NCBI RefSeq assembly: GCF_015679985.1
Contig: NZ_CP049239.1
Location: 682,001 to 746,000, forward strand
Length of the DNA: 64,000 nucleotides
Direction: 5' to 3'
From: Campylobacter concisus
GTDB lineage: Bacteria; Campylobacterota; Campylobacteria; Campylobacterales; Campylobacteraceae
Made by a program: the position numbers and the translations under genes. Shown here piece after piece: positions 19,494 to 28,628 of the stretch; the stretch's first letter is position 1, and each line of letters starts with the position of its first letter. Under the pieces are notes generated by a model, which saw nothing but the letters and a program-made list of their open reading frames with translations, had not been told where the DNA came from and made no database searches.

Positions 19494-19973
19494 TTGAGAG
19501 GAGTTTATTTTTTACTTTTGGCAGTACTTATAGGAGCTGAGCTAACGCTTGGTATTTTGGTAGCACCAGTCATATTTTTCCCACAAAGCATCATAGGAGA
19601 TGGCGTACTTACGCATTTTATGAGTGGACAAATGATGACAAAGATATTTTTGAAATTTAATTATATTTTGCTTTTTATAAGCATAGTTATAATGATTAGT
19701 GAGCTATTTGATCTTAGAAAAAAGCTTATTCTTTCACTAAAATTTAGCATGTTAATGCTTGCTTTTTTAAATTTGGCTTTAGCTTTGAGCTTTGTATTTT
19801 TCTTTACGCCTTTTATAGTTTATGCTCAAAATTTGGGGGTCGATGCGACACAGACGGCTAAATTTGCCAAAATGCATAGCGCGAGTGAATATGTGATGAA
19901 AATCATGCTTGTTTTACAAATCATTTTATTTTTTGTGAAATTTAAGATTATCCAAAATGAACGCAAAGCCTGA
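19494..19973 (+). CDS. DUF4149-type small integral membrane protein
   Basis: A 159-residue protein with four predicted membrane helices. The first helix has LLAVLIGAELTLGILVAPVIF, the pattern of the DUF4149/TMEM205-like family; function unknown. The TTG start at 19494 is supported by GGAGAG at 19485-19490. The end overlaps the ThrE-like gene by 17 nt. Composition is low-GC, unlike the following genes. Confidence 0.75.
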   Translation: MRGVYFLLLAVLIGAELTLGILVAPVIFFPQSIIGDGVLTHFMSGQMMTKIFLKFNYILLFISIVIMISELFDLRKKLILSLKFSMLMLAFLNLALALSFVFFFTPFIVYAQNLGVDATQTAKFAKMHSASEYVMKIMLVLQIILFFVKFKIIQNERKA

Positions 19974-20739
19974 TATTCAAGTTTTAACAAATTTTTTAGC
20001 CGAATACACGATGGCGATGGTGAGTGCTGGCACCTACACCGCACGCGTAGAAAAGTGCGTAGACCGCATAGCTAAACACTACGGCCACGACATTAGCGTG
20101 ACGATTTTCGTGAAGTATTTTACTATTAGCGTCATGGACTCGGCCGACAACTCTCTGCGCCGAACCTACGTGAAAAAGATCCCGTTTGGTCATGTGAGTT
20201 TTAACCGTATTTCCGAGCTTTCGTCGCTTAGCTGGCGGATTTTGGATGAAAATTTAAGCTTAGAGGAGGCAAAAGAGCAGTTTGAGGGTGTCATGCGCAT
20301 CGGGGCAAATAAATTTACAAGCTCGCTTATTTTGATTAGCCTTGCAAATGCGGCGTTTTGCAAGCTTTTCGGCGGCGATGCTGGCTCGGTGGCTTGCGTA
20401 TTTTTTGCGACGCTCGTGGGCTATAGCCTTAGATTTGCGCTTTCTAAAATGGGCGTAAATTTAAAAATCCAGTACGTTTTGGTCTCGTTCGTGGTCTCGT
20501 TTATCGCCTATCTTGGCGTATTTTACGGCTTTACGCACACTAGCGACGTGGCGATCGGCTCGTCGATACTATTTTTGATGCCGGGCGTTTTTCTCATAAA
20601 CTCGGTCTTTGACATCCTAAACGACAACACGCTTGTAGGCATCAGTAGAGCCGTGAGTACGGGCATTTTGATACTTTGCATCGCGGTTGGCGTATATATT
20701 ACGCTCTCGCTTAGCAATGCGGAGATTTTACATGTTTGA
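19957..20739 (+). CDS. Threonine/serine exporter, ThrE N-terminal-type subunit
   Basis: A 260-residue protein of the ThrE/YjjP (DUF1212) family. The first ~110 residues are soluble (YTARVEKCVDRIAKHYGHD region), followed by about five membrane helices. In Corynebacterium ThrE is one protein; here, as with YjjP/YjjB in enterobacteria, it is split in two. The partner gene overlaps by 8 nt. Members export threonine, serine or dicarboxylates; the substrate here is unknown. Composition is higher in GC than the flanking prmC and DUF4149 genes. Confidence 0.88.
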   Translation: MNAKPDIQVLTNFLAEYTMAMVSAGTYTARVEKCVDRIAKHYGHDISVTIFVKYFTISVMDSADNSLRRTYVKKIPFGHVSFNRISELSSLSWRILDENLSLEEAKEQFEGVMRIGANKFTSSLILISLANAAFCKLFGGDAGSVACVFFATLVGYSLRFALSKMGVNLKIQYVLVSFVVSFIAYLGVFYGFTHTSDVAIGSSILFLMPGVFLINSVFDILNDNTLVGISRAVSTGILILCIAVGVYITLSLSNAEILHV

Positions 20740-21256
20740 GCTTTTGACCGCGACTCTTATAGACGGCGCTTTTGCCGCGGTGGCGGGGCTTGGCTTTGCT
20801 TACGCTAGCTCGCCGCCAAAAAGGACTCTCGCATTTTGCGCGCTACTTGCGGCGTTTGCGCACGCTAGTCGCTTTTGGATCATGCAAATGGGATTTTTTA
20901 AGATCAGCGTCGCCACTCTTGTCGTCTCATTTTTAAGCGGGATTTTAGGTATGCTCTTTGCCAAACGGCTCAAAGTGCCCGCCGAGATCATCGCATTTCC
21001 GGCGCTTTTGCCGATGGTGCCAGGAGTCTACGCGTACAAGGGCATTTTGGCGCTATTTTCGTTTCTAAACGAGTCTGATATCGCTAAGAAAAACGAATAC
21101 TTAATCATATTTTTCGATAACGCGATCACGACTACGACTGTCTCGCTAGCTCTAGGCGTCGGGGTTTCGGTGGTGCTTATTTTATTTTACGATCAGTCCT
21201 TGATGATTACCCGCGGCGCCAAGTGCGATCTGGCGACGAGAAAGATGCGCGAGTAA
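20732..21256 (+). CDS. Threonine/serine exporter, ThrE C-terminal-type subunit (DUF3815)
   Basis: A 174-residue membrane protein with about five helices, matching the YjjB/DUF3815 half of ThrE (LLPMVPGVYAYKGILAL is the characteristic P-G-x-x-x-Y-x-G motif). The start chosen is ATG 20732: GGAG at 20721-20724 stands seven bases before it, and it overlaps the partner's stop by 8 nt. An in-frame ATG at 20687 would give 15 extra residues but lies deep in the upstream gene. Higher GC than the genome background. Confidence 0.88.
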   Translation: MFELLTATLIDGAFAAVAGLGFAYASSPPKRTLAFCALLAAFAHASRFWIMQMGFFKISVATLVVSFLSGILGMLFAKRLKVPAEIIAFPALLPMVPGVYAYKGILALFSFLNESDIAKKNEYLIIFFDNAITTTTVSLALGVGVSVVLILFYDQSLMITRGAKCDLATRKMRE

Positions 21257-21372
21257 TTTTAACTTTCGGCATAGAAATTTTGTATGGCTTTTTGATAGTT
21301 TTTATTATTTTTACTAGATATTTTTTCAATTTTGCCGATCTAGCTTAAAACCAAATTTCAAAAGGATTTATG

Positions 21373-22566
21373 ATGTTAAGCGGTATCGGCGGATTTTCTA
21401 GCGTCGCTAAAAATTTTCAGCTAAATGAAAAACATAGCATAAAGAGTCAAATCATATATAAAAATGAAATCTCGCAGCCTGACACAGTCGAGCACAAATT
21501 TAACGAAGTTTTAGGATATAAAGTAGGTGCGGACGGATATTTTACGTCCGAATTTAATGAAGCCGCAGGTATACCGAAGGACTACAAAATCCACTCAGAT
21601 ACCTTAAAATCTCTCGTGAACGTAAATGATAAAGCGATCGCATTTAATAAAATGTTTTCAAAAATCGACATAGCAAAAACAGTCGGCAATGCATATAAAA
21701 TTTTATCCCAAGTAGTCGGCATGGACGTTTTAAATTCCAAAGAAAGTTTTAACAAAGAAGACATCACCAAATTTCCTCAAGGATACGAGTATGAGAAATC
21801 AAGTCTAAAAAGTAACTAAAGTAAATAAAAACATCTACGACTATGCGTCGGCACGTAGCGCCTTTGACGATAAGTCTGGGAAACCAACATGGAAACGCTA
21901 TTTTTTAATAGCTCATATCATGCGTTAACAACGACGCCGCAATATAAGCCGTCAACCAATATCTTTGATAACAATAACGGCGGCAAAGAGAGCGAAAACG
22001 TGAGCGTGTTTATAAATCCTCACGGCGAAAGATACACTAACCCTGACGGTAGTATAACCAAAGGAGGCTTGTTAGCAGCCGTAATAAACTCAAATTTAGA
22101 TGTACGAGAGGGCGAAACTACGGTTTGGGGCAAGATGCAAGGTTATGACAAAAGCATAAGCGGCAAAGAATACAGACAAAAGCTGGACGCCTTTATTGAT
22201 TCGCGCAACATCTACAGCATCAAAGGAAGCGAGCTTGACGGGCTTAGCAAGGATTACCAAGAATATGTACTAACGTTTCAAAAAATGCAAGAGTCGCTTT
22301 TACCCGGTAGCACTGCCTTAAGCGGCAACTCTAACATAACTTCCGACGGCAAAGAATCAAAAAGCCTCTTTGAAATAATGCAAGAGGATATGAAAGAGGC
22401 GCAAAAACGCCTAGAAAAGCTAATAGAGCAAGAAAAGCGAACGCAAAAGATGTTGGGTAAAAACAGAAAATACGACAAAGAGCTAGAGCAAAATACTAGA
22501 AAAAATTTAGAAGAACTTGAGGCGATAATGAAATTTAACGCTAAGAGCGTGGATATAAAGGCTTAA
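21373..22566 (+). pseudogene. Cj0814-like flagellar-dependent secreted protein gene, interrupted by two homopolymer frameshifts
   Basis: Two open frames (21373-21819 and 21889-22566) and a stop-free bridge in a second frame join into one protein of about 397 residues. Removing one A from the A5 run at 21807-21811 continues SSLK into VTKVNKNIYDYASARSAFDD. Adding one T to the T6 run at 21901-21906 continues WKRYF into FNSSYHAL and then NIFDNNNGGKES. The two indels compensate. The N-terminal SGIGGF, the FTSEFNEAAGIPKDYKI block and the NPDGSITKGGLL block fit what I recall of the Campylobacter Cj0814 family, named as flagellum-dependent secreted proteins. No signal peptide; the C-terminus is a charged coiled coil. 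Either a true pseudogene, slippage-controlled, or sequencing error. Confidence 0.65.
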
Positions 22567-22576
22567 AAGGATTAAT

Positions 22577-22729
22577 ATGGTAAGCGGCATAAACGGATTT
22601 AACGCAAACGTAAATTATGATTTTAGTAGCACTCATGGGCAAAGTCTAAAGACGCATGAGGAAAAAGAGGCGGATATAATGGGGCTTTTAAGAAAATTTA
22701 GTAAAATTGGGCTTAATGTAAAAGTCTAA
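22577..22729 (+). CDS. Small protein sharing the N-terminus of the upstream Cj0814-like gene
   Basis: A 50-residue frame starting MVSGINGFNANVNYDF, clearly related to the start of the neighbour (MLSGIGGFSSVAKNF). AAAGG at 22567-22570 stands six bases before the ATG. The remainder is charged and ends in a short amphipathic helix (LLRKFSKIGLNVKV). It may be a truncated paralogue or a separate small secreted protein using the same N-terminal signal. It is too short for confident family assignment. Confidence 0.5.
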   Translation: MVSGINGFNANVNYDFSSTHGQSLKTHEEKEADIMGLLRKFSKIGLNVKV

Positions 22730-22738
22730 GGAAATACC

Positions 22739-23128
22739 GTGAAAATAAGAATCTACTACGAAGATACCGATGCTGGTGGCATAGTCTATCATACAAACTA
22801 TATTAAATTTTGCGAGCGAGCTAGAAGTGAAGCATTTTTTCAGGCTGGATTAAATTTCACAAAAGAGGGCGGATACTTTGTAGTTTCGTCGCTTGAGGCT
22901 AAATTTATCGCCTCTGCTGTACTTGGAGATGAAATTTTTGTTCGAAGCAAGGTATTGGAGATTAAAAAAGCAAGTATTGTTTTAGAGCAAGAAATTTATA
23001 AATTTGATGATAAAAATGCGGAAAAACTACTTTTTAGAGCAACAATTACTTTAGCTTTCATGAAAGAAGAGAAGCTTGCTAAGATAAATGACGAGATAAA
23101 GAAATTTCTGGAGAATTCTAAATTTTAG
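22739..23128 (+). CDS. ybgC: YbgC-type acyl-CoA thioesterase (hotdog fold)
   Basis: A 129-residue hotdog thioesterase. The N-terminal YYEDTDAGGIVYHTNYIKFCERAR carries the catalytic Asp (of D-T-D-A-G-G-I-V-Y-H) that defines the YbgC/FcbJ family. Members hydrolyse acyl-CoA or acyl-ACP in phospholipid metabolism. The start is GTG at 22739 after a weak AAGGAA. In C. jejuni the homologue neighbours the same periplasmic protein and UDG-like genes seen here on the opposite strand. Confidence 0.92.
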   Translation: MKIRIYYEDTDAGGIVYHTNYIKFCERARSEAFFQAGLNFTKEGGYFVVSSLEAKFIASAVLGDEIFVRSKVLEIKKASIVLEQEIYKFDDKNAEKLLFRATITLAFMKEEKLAKINDEIKKFLENSKF

Positions 23129-23131
23129 ATC

Positions 23132-23163
23132 GTGGCTAAGTTTATAAATTTAGCTGTAGCCAC
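23132..23163. terminator. Bidirectional hairpin terminator between ybgC and the periplasmic protein gene
   Basis: GTGGCTA (23132-23138) pairs with TAGCCAC (23157-23163); an AT-rich loop, which can itself pair in part, lies between. It sits between two convergent genes. Confidence 0.55.
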
Positions 23164-23172
23164 TTTGTGCTT

Positions 23173-24423
23173 TTACATCGAGCTGTTTTGATCTAGCAAA
23201 ATTTCTTGATTTGTTTCGTCAAAGTGGTCGCCCTTTGCGTTATAAATTTTAACTCCATATAAGACTTGAGAGTTTTCAACTCTTTCGGTAAAAATTCTAT
23301 CAGCACTTTTATCTATAAAATTTGTGTATATGTACTCGGCACCAAAAGCACTTGAATAGCCGATTTGCGAATATCTAAAATCTACATCAAAAAGATCACC
23401 AAGTCCCAAAAATAAGTCGTTAATAGGATTTAGTGAGTTTGCAATGAAAAGATTTTGTCTATCTCTTTGCGCGATGGCATTAAAGATATTTGGTAAAAAA
23501 TTTATCTGCGTACTTAAAAGTGCGTATGGTTTTATCTCAAAGCCCCTCATCTGCGTTGCTACAAGAGAAGCTTTGACGATTGGGATGTTTAAAAATATAC
23601 TTGCATCATCAAACTTGGATTTTTTACTTAAAGTGTCGTTTAAATTTATATCTTTGCCTACGATAGAGGCCTCGTGATAATCACTACTTTGCATGCGGAC
23701 ATATTCATTTAGCTTTTGCCCTAATGAACTGCCATCATCAAATGCAACTATCTTTTCATTCGAGTAAGCTAGCAAAGCTGAAATTTGCTCTTTATAATCA
23801 ATGCCACCAAAGATCAAATTTGGCTTTGGATTTATGATAAAAGAGCTATGAACACTTGGAATGTAGATAAGCTCATTTGATAGAACTAGCGAATTTATAA
23901 TGTTTGCACCATTTGATGTAAGGGCTGCGATAAAATAATTAAAGCCTTGGACTCTAGCCGTTTGCATAGCATTTGTAAGACTTTGTGGGCTTTCATCGTT
24001 GCTATTTATAAATTTGATTTCAATATCTGCGTCCTGCTTTAAAACATAGCTTAAGACTGCATTTGATACAACATTTGCATAAGATTTTATAATCTTTTGT
24101 GGAATGATTACAGCGATTTTGCCGCTTTTATTAACTTTTAAAATAGCTTCACCACCAAGAGAGATATAAAGTTCCAAAAGAGCGTCATCATCTATTTTTG
24201 TTGGTTCAAATCTCGCCATAAAGCTGGCCAGTAAATCAGCCTTGATAAGCTCATTTAAGCAGGTATTATCACAAAATTCTGGTTCTAAATTTATATAAGT
24301 AATCTTTGCTGGAGGTATGCTTGATAGACTTTGGTTTTTTGTAACGTTACTCTCAAAATTTATCTCATCTTGCGATGCAAAAATAGTTGAAAAAATGGCT
24401 AAAAAAAGTAAAATTTTTCTCAT
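23173..24423 (-). CDS. Periplasmic protein, putative periplasmic-binding-fold (LpoA/LppC-like)
   Basis: A 416-residue exported protein. It has a cleavable signal peptide ([17 protein letters not shown]). The body alternates strands and helices in a manner that resembles the two-lobed periplasmic binding protein fold (KIAVIIPQKIIKSYANVV..., NIIFGGIDYKEQ-like segments). It has no lipobox. Homology to penicillin-binding-protein activators is suggested only by this fold impression. It overlaps the UDG-like gene by 4 nt, so the two are one operon. Confidence 0.65.
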   Translation of the reverse strand: MRKILLFLAIFSTIFASQDEINFESNVTKNQSLSSIPPAKITYINLEPEFCDNTCLNELIKADLLASFMARFEPTKIDDDALLELYISLGGEAILKVNKSGKIAVIIPQKIIKSYANVVSNAVLSYVLKQDADIEIKFINSNDESPQSLTNAMQTARVQGFNYFIAALTSNGANIINSLVLSNELIYIPSVHSSFIINPKPNLIFGGIDYKEQISALLAYSNEKIVAFDDGSSLGQKLNEYVRMQSSDYHEASIVGKDINLNDTLSKKSKFDDASIFLNIPIVKASLVATQMRGFEIKPYALLSTQINFLPNIFNAIAQRDRQNLFIANSLNPINDLFLGLGDLFDVDFRYSQIGYSSAFGAEYIYTNFIDKSADRIFTERVENSQVLYGVKIYNAKGDHFDETNQEILLDQNSSM

Positions 24424-25073
24424 ATCACTCCTTTGATCTTTCTTAAATCATCTATAAAAATATTTTCAAAACTAGGATTTTTGCTTATCCACTCTGGTGA
24501 AAACGTTGGTAAAATAAGACTGTTTTCATTTTTTAAAATACTACCTCTTATACTTGAAAATCCGCCTTTTAACAATAAATTTGGATATAAATGCATAAAA
24601 GCTTTCTCTCCTAAAGTCACAATTATCTTTGGCTTTATCAGCCTAATCTCTTCAAACAAATAAGGACGACAAAGCTCAATAAAACGGCTTAAAATCGGAC
24701 TTTTATCATCACTTTGTGAAATTTCACACCGAAGTAGAGAACTTATATAAATTTCTTTTATATCTAAATTTAAACTATTTTTTATGGCATTTTCTAAAAA
24801 TTTTTTACTGTTATTTTCATAAGAATCACTTTTTTTAGAAAATAATATAAACATAATTTTGCTATTTTCATTACCGATGCCAGCTGTTACGCCTTTTGAG
24901 CTATTTCGCAAAGAGCAAAGAGAACATTTTTTTACTTCGCGGTTTAGCTCATCAATATTGTTGTAATCATGATAATTGCTTAGACTAAGAAAATTTTTAT
25001 CAATAAACTTATAACCAATTAGTTTTAAGAAAAATAATTTTTTTAAAAGCCTATTGTCTTTATTAAAATTCAT
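24420..25073 (-). CDS. Family-4 uracil-DNA glycosylase homologue with altered catalytic motif
   Basis: A 217-residue protein with the four Fe-S cysteines expected for family 4 UDG: Cys50, Cys53, Cys116 and Cys135 (CSLCSLR and [11 protein letters not shown]). The [12 protein letters not shown] segment also matches. But the uracil-binding motif normally reading G-E-x-P-G is replaced by F-S-K-K-S, and the late H-P-x-x-L motif reads [10 protein letters not shown]. It may therefore have a different substrate or be inactive. It is first in a two-gene minus-strand operon and divergent from rpmH. Confidence 0.75.
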   Translation of the reverse strand: MNFNKDNRLLKKLFFLKLIGYKFIDKNFLSLSNYHDYNNIDELNREVKKCSLCSLRNSSKGVTAGIGNENSKIMFILFSKKSDSYENNSKKFLENAIKNSLNLDIKEIYISSLLRCEISQSDDKSPILSRFIELCRPYLFEEIRLIKPKIIVTLGEKAFMHLYPNLLLKGGFSSIRGSILKNENSLILPTFSPEWISKNPSFENIFIDDLRKIKGVI

Positions 25074-25195
25074 TTTTGGATTATAACTTGATTTGCTTAA
25101 AGTTTGAGTTGTGGCTTTTTAAGCTAAGTTATTCAAAGGAATTTAAGTATTGCTTTGATAAAATCCCACTTTTTACATTAACTTTAAGGATAGAA

Positions 25196-25330
25196 ATGAA
25201 AAGGACTTATCAACCTCATAAAACCCCTAAAAAACGCACTCACGGCTTTCGCTTAAGAATGAAAACTAAAAATGGCCGAAAGGTAATAAACGCTAGACGT
25301 GCCAAAGGTAGAAAAAGATTGGCTGCTTAG
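25196..25330 (+). CDS. rpmH: 50S ribosomal protein L34
   Basis: A 44-residue basic protein with the invariant L34 pattern ([18 protein letters not shown], then [16 protein letters not shown]). The ATG at 25196 follows AAGGA; a longer upstream frame from 25076 is not part of the gene. Overlaps the start of rnpA. Confidence 0.98.
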   Translation: MKRTYQPHKTPKKRTHGFRLRMKTKNGRKVINARRAKGRKRLAA

Positions 25331-25653
25331 CTGGTTTTGAGTCGTTAAGCGGCTCAAAAGAATTCTCTCAAGTTTATAAAGAGGCTAGCAAGTGGCATTG
25401 TGATGCTTGCATTGTTTTTTATAAACCAACAAATGAAAAAAAAATAGCAGTAGTTGCTAGTAAAAAAGTAGGAAAAGCGGTAGTTAGAAATAGAGCTAAA
25501 AGACTTTTGAGAGCCGCTTTTTTTAACATTTCTAGTGAATTAAAAGATGGCACATATATTATGATCGCAAAAAATGGAATTACAGAAATTTCATTTGAAA
25601 AAATTTGTAAAAATTTAAGTTGGTCTACAAAAAAAATGGGATGTTTAAAATGA
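25318..25653 (+). CDS. rnpA: Ribonuclease P protein component, no canonical start codon
   Basis: Protein subunit of RNase P, which matures tRNA 5' ends. The frame encodes [23 protein letters not shown], the RNR signature of RnpA. The product is ~111 residues as expected. The frame is open from 25312 but contains no ATG, GTG or TTG before conserved sequence. ATT at 25318, nine bases after AAGG (25305-25308) and inside the rpmH 3' end, is the only plausible initiator, giving [16 protein letters not shown]. The alternative is a sequence error near the start. The stop overlaps the yidD ATG. An A9 run at 25436-25444 lies within the gene. Confidence 0.85.
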   Translation: MGCLAGFESLSGSKEFSQVYKEASKWHCDACIVFYKPTNEKKIAVVASKKVGKAVVRNRAKRLLRAAFFNISSELKDGTYIMIAKNGITEISFEKICKNLSWSTKKMGCLK

Positions 25654-25991
25654 AAAAAATTGCGATTAAAGCTATCGCTTTTTATCAAAAATATATTTCC
25701 ATACTTCTACCAAAAAGCTGTCGCTATTATCCGACTTGTTCACAATACGCGATTTGGGAATTTCAAACAAATAGTTTTTTTTCTGCTTTTTTTGCAACCT
25801 TCATGCGAATTTTAAAATGTAATCAGCTTTTTAAAGGCGGTATCAACTACCCAATCATCTACAAAAAATTTAACTTATGTTTTATATCTCAAAAAAGTGA
25901 CACTAGAAATATAAATTTTTGGTTTGTCCCTTGTCAGAATAGTAAATTTTATGTCGTAAAAGTATTAGATAAATTAAAGGAAAAAAATTAA
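25650..25991 (+). CDS. yidD: YidD, membrane protein insertion efficiency factor
   Basis: A 113-residue protein with an N-terminal amphipathic segment and the YidD core SCRYYPTCSQYA (two conserved Cys). It helps YidC-dependent membrane protein insertion. ATG at 25650 overlaps the rnpA stop (ATGA); an in-frame ATG nine bases upstream is possible but has no better ribosome site. The C-terminal 35 residues extend beyond the usual YidD core. The order rpmH-rnpA-yidD-yidC is the classic one. Confidence 0.93.
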   Translation: MKKIAIKAIAFYQKYISILLPKSCRYYPTCSQYAIWEFQTNSFFSAFFATFMRILKCNQLFKGGINYPIIYKKFNLCFISQKSDTRNINFWFVPCQNSKFYVVKVLDKLKEKN

Positions 25992-25992
25992 A

Positions 25993-27546
25993 ATGGAACA
26001 GATATCTATGCAAAAAAGGTTGCTTCTTGCAGCACTTTTATCTATTGTTTTTTTTATAGTGTATGATTTTTTTATGCCAAAGAGGGTGATACCTGAGCAA
26101 AACCAAACTACAATGTCTCAAACAATAGATCAAAATAAAGCTCCAAATATAAATCAAAATACACCAAAATCAAATGAAAATTTGGCTTCAAATGAGATAA
26201 TCGCTACTATCAAAGGTCATAGCTACGAAGCAAAGGTAGATAAGCTAGGAAGAATTTCAAAATTCTATCTAACTGAAGATAAGTATAAAACAGAAGATGG
26301 CAACAAAATCGAGCTTGTTTCGCAAAATCCATTGCCACTTGAGCTTAGATTTAACGATAGTACGCTAAATGCCGATGCTTTTAAGGTTGCATATAGTAGT
26401 GACGCTAGCGAGATAGATGCTAGCAGCGAGCCTAAAATGATAAAACTTACTCAAAATTTAGATGGAGTTATAGTCACAAAAAATATCAAATTTTACCCAA
26501 ATGGTAGATATGAAGTTGAAGTAAATTTAAGTAAAAATGTTGATTATTTCATCACTCCTGGCTTTAGGCCAAACATCGCAGTAGATAGCTATACAGTTCA
26601 CGGCGTGATGCTTAGAAACACGGATGATGGCCTAAACATCATAGAAGATGGTGACGCTAAAGAGGTTAAAAACTATGCAAATACCACAATAGCGGCCGCA
26701 TCTGATAGATACTATACAACTCTATTTTACTCATTTGAAAAGCCATTTGAAGTAGCCGTAGACAAAGATGCTAGTAATAATCCTATTCTTTTTGTAAAGG
26801 CAAATGATAATTTAAAATTAGGTGCATATATCGGGCCAAAAGAGCATAAAATTTTAAGCTCAATGGATGAGAGACTAAATGATGTTATTGAGTATGGCTG
26901 GTTTACATTTATAGCAAAACCGATGTTTGCATTTTTGAATTTCTTACATAACTACATTGGCAACTGGGGTTGGGCGATAGTTGTGCTAACACTTGTTATA
27001 AGGATAGTTTTATTCCCGCTTACATACAAGGGTATGCTATCTATGAATAAGCTTAAAGAGCTTGCTCCAAAGGTAAAAGAGCTTCAGACAAAATATAAAG
27101 ATGATAAGCAAAAAATGCAAGTTCATATGATGGAGCTTTATAAAAAGCATGGTGCAAATCCGATGGGTGGATGCTTGCCGATCTTGCTTCAAATCCCAGT
27201 ATTTTTTGCAATTTACCGCGTCTTATTAAATGCGATCGAGCTAAAAGGTGCTCCTTGGATACTTTGGATACACGATCTTTCGGTAATGGATCCATATTTT
27301 GTGTTACCTATTTTGATGGGGCTAACGATGTTTTTACAACAAAAACTTACACCAACGACATTTACTGATCCTATGCAAGAAAAGGTAATGAAATTTTTAC
27401 CTCTTATATTTACATTTTTCTTCGTGACATTCCCAGCAGGTCTTACACTTTACTGGTTTGTAAATAACGTTTGCTCGGTTATTCAGCAAGTATTTGTAAA
27501 CAAACTTTTTGAAAAACATAAAAAAGCTACGGAGGTAAAGGCTTAA
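25993..27546 (+). CDS. yidC: Membrane protein insertase YidC
   Basis: A 517-residue insertase. It has an N-terminal membrane anchor (residues ~8-25), then a large periplasmic beta-domain of Gram-negative YidC (about 60-300). The conserved five-helix core follows, from GWAIVVLTLVIRIVLFPLTY (Arg in the hydrophilic groove) to LTLYWFVNNV near the end. The ATG is one base after the yidD stop. It overlaps jag by one base. Confidence 0.97.
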   Translation: MEQISMQKRLLLAALLSIVFFIVYDFFMPKRVIPEQNQTTMSQTIDQNKAPNINQNTPKSNENLASNEIIATIKGHSYEAKVDKLGRISKFYLTEDKYKTEDGNKIELVSQNPLPLELRFNDSTLNADAFKVAYSSDASEIDASSEPKMIKLTQNLDGVIVTKNIKFYPNGRYEVEVNLSKNVDYFITPGFRPNIAVDSYTVHGVMLRNTDDGLNIIEDGDAKEVKNYANTTIAAASDRYYTTLFYSFEKPFEVAVDKDASNNPILFVKANDNLKLGAYIGPKEHKILSSMDERLNDVIEYGWFTFIAKPMFAFLNFLHNYIGNWGWAIVVLTLVIRIVLFPLTYKGMLSMNKLKELAPKVKELQTKYKDDKQKMQVHMMELYKKHGANPMGGCLPILLQIPVFFAIYRVLLNAIELKGAPWILWIHDLSVMDPYFVLPILMGLTMFLQQKLTPTTFTDPMQEKVMKFLPLIFTFFFVTFPAGLTLYWFVNNVCSVIQQVFVNKLFEKHKKATEVKA

Positions 27547-28628
27547 TGAAAATAGAAGCAAATACACTTCAAGAGGCATTTCAAAAGGCAGCCGAGCAGC
27601 TTAACTGCTCAGTAACTCAGCTTGATATAAAAGTTTTACAGCATCCGAGCAGTGGTTTTTTGGGATTTTTTAAAAGAAGTGCGATCATTGAAGCAAATTT
27701 AGAAAATCAGCCAAAACCACAACATAAACCAAAAAATGATAGAAATTTTGCTAAAAAAAGTGATGAAAACGAGCCTGCAAAAGAAGAGAAAAAACAGAGC
27801 CAAAAACACGATCATAATGATAAAAAGCGAAATCCTAAAAAGCATAAAGATGAGAAAAATGAGGCTAAGTCTGAGCAAAAAGAGCATAAAAATGAAAAGC
27901 CAAATTTAAGCGAGAAAAACTCAGCTCTTGCTAAAGATGCCTTTGCTGAAAAGGGTGAAAAAGAGGCTGAAGAGCCGGGATATGTCATAAAAAGACTTGA
28001 TGAGCAAAAAGAGCAAAAAGAGACTAAAGTGGCAAAAGAGCCACAAGCTAGTAAAAGTGCTCCTAAAAATATCCTAGATACTTCAATCATCGAAAATTTC
28101 AACCAAACTGATGAAGAGAGCGCACCTCAAGCTTTACCAAAAGAGAAAAAAGAGAAAGTTGTAATCGACTTTGATAAAATTTTACCTGAGATAAAAGATG
28201 GCATGAACCGTCTTTTTAAGGCAAGTTGTTTTGATATTAGTAAAATTGAAGTTAGCAAATTTGACGATGAAACGGTGCTTATAGAGCTTGATGGAGCTGA
28301 TGCGGCTCTACTTATAGGTAAAGAAGGTTATAGGTATAAAGCGATATCTTACATGCTTTATAACTGGCTAAACTCAAAATACAACCTTGCTATCCGCCTT
28401 GAAATCGCGCAATTTTTGCAAAATCAAGAAGCGATGATGGATCAATATCTAAATGGCGTGATCGAGCGTGTGCAAAATAGTGGCAGAGCTCAAACAAAGC
28501 CACTTGACGGGGTTTTGGTCAAGATCGCACTTGAGAAGCTCCGCGAAAAATTTCCAGATAAATATGTCGGCATAAAAAGTGGCAATGACGGCAAATTTGT
28601 CGTTGTAAATGACTTTTTCAAAAAATGA
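27546..28628 (+). CDS. jag: Jag (SpoIIIJ-associated) RNA-binding protein
   Basis: A 360-residue protein with the three typical parts: the Jag_N domain (residues 1-50, [12 protein letters not shown]), a long Lys/Glu-rich low-complexity linker (~55-195), and a KH plus R3H-like C-terminal region ([16 protein letters not shown] is the KH GxxG loop). It is RNA-binding and co-conserved with yidC. The linker is strongly charged and likely disordered. The start overlaps the yidC stop and the end overlaps mnmE by 4 nt. Confidence 0.92.
   Translation: MKIEANTLQEAFQKAAEQLNCSVTQLDIKVLQHPSSGFLGFFKRSAIIEANLENQPKPQHKPKNDRNFAKKSDENEPAKEEKKQSQKHDHNDKKRNPKKHKDEKNEAKSEQKEHKNEKPNLSEKNSALAKDAFAEKGEKEAEEPGYVIKRLDEQKEQKETKVAKEPQASKSAPKNILDTSIIENFNQTDEESAPQALPKEKKEKVVIDFDKILPEIKDGMNRLFKASCFDISKIEVSKFDDETVLIELDGADAALLIGKEGYRYKAISYMLYNWLNSKYNLAIRLEIAQFLQNQEAMMDQYLNGVIERVQNSGRAQTKPLDGVLVKIALEKLREKFPDKYVGIKSGNDGKFVVVNDFFKK

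Noticed and set aside
21334..21341. GCCGATCT resembling a sigma28 -10 box upstream of the Cj0814-like gene
   Set aside because: Two mismatches to GCCGATAA and no recognisable -35 at the proper distance; too weak to annotate.
25076..25195. Upstream extension of rpmH
   Set aside because: L34 has a fixed length of about 44 residues and a ribosome site before 25196.
27699..28102. Hydrophobic frames antisense to jag
   Set aside because: Product of the Lys/Glu-rich linker codons read on the other strand.
27540..28200. Possible tandem repeats in the jag linker
   Set aside because: Low complexity in Lys and Glu but no regular repeat unit found.
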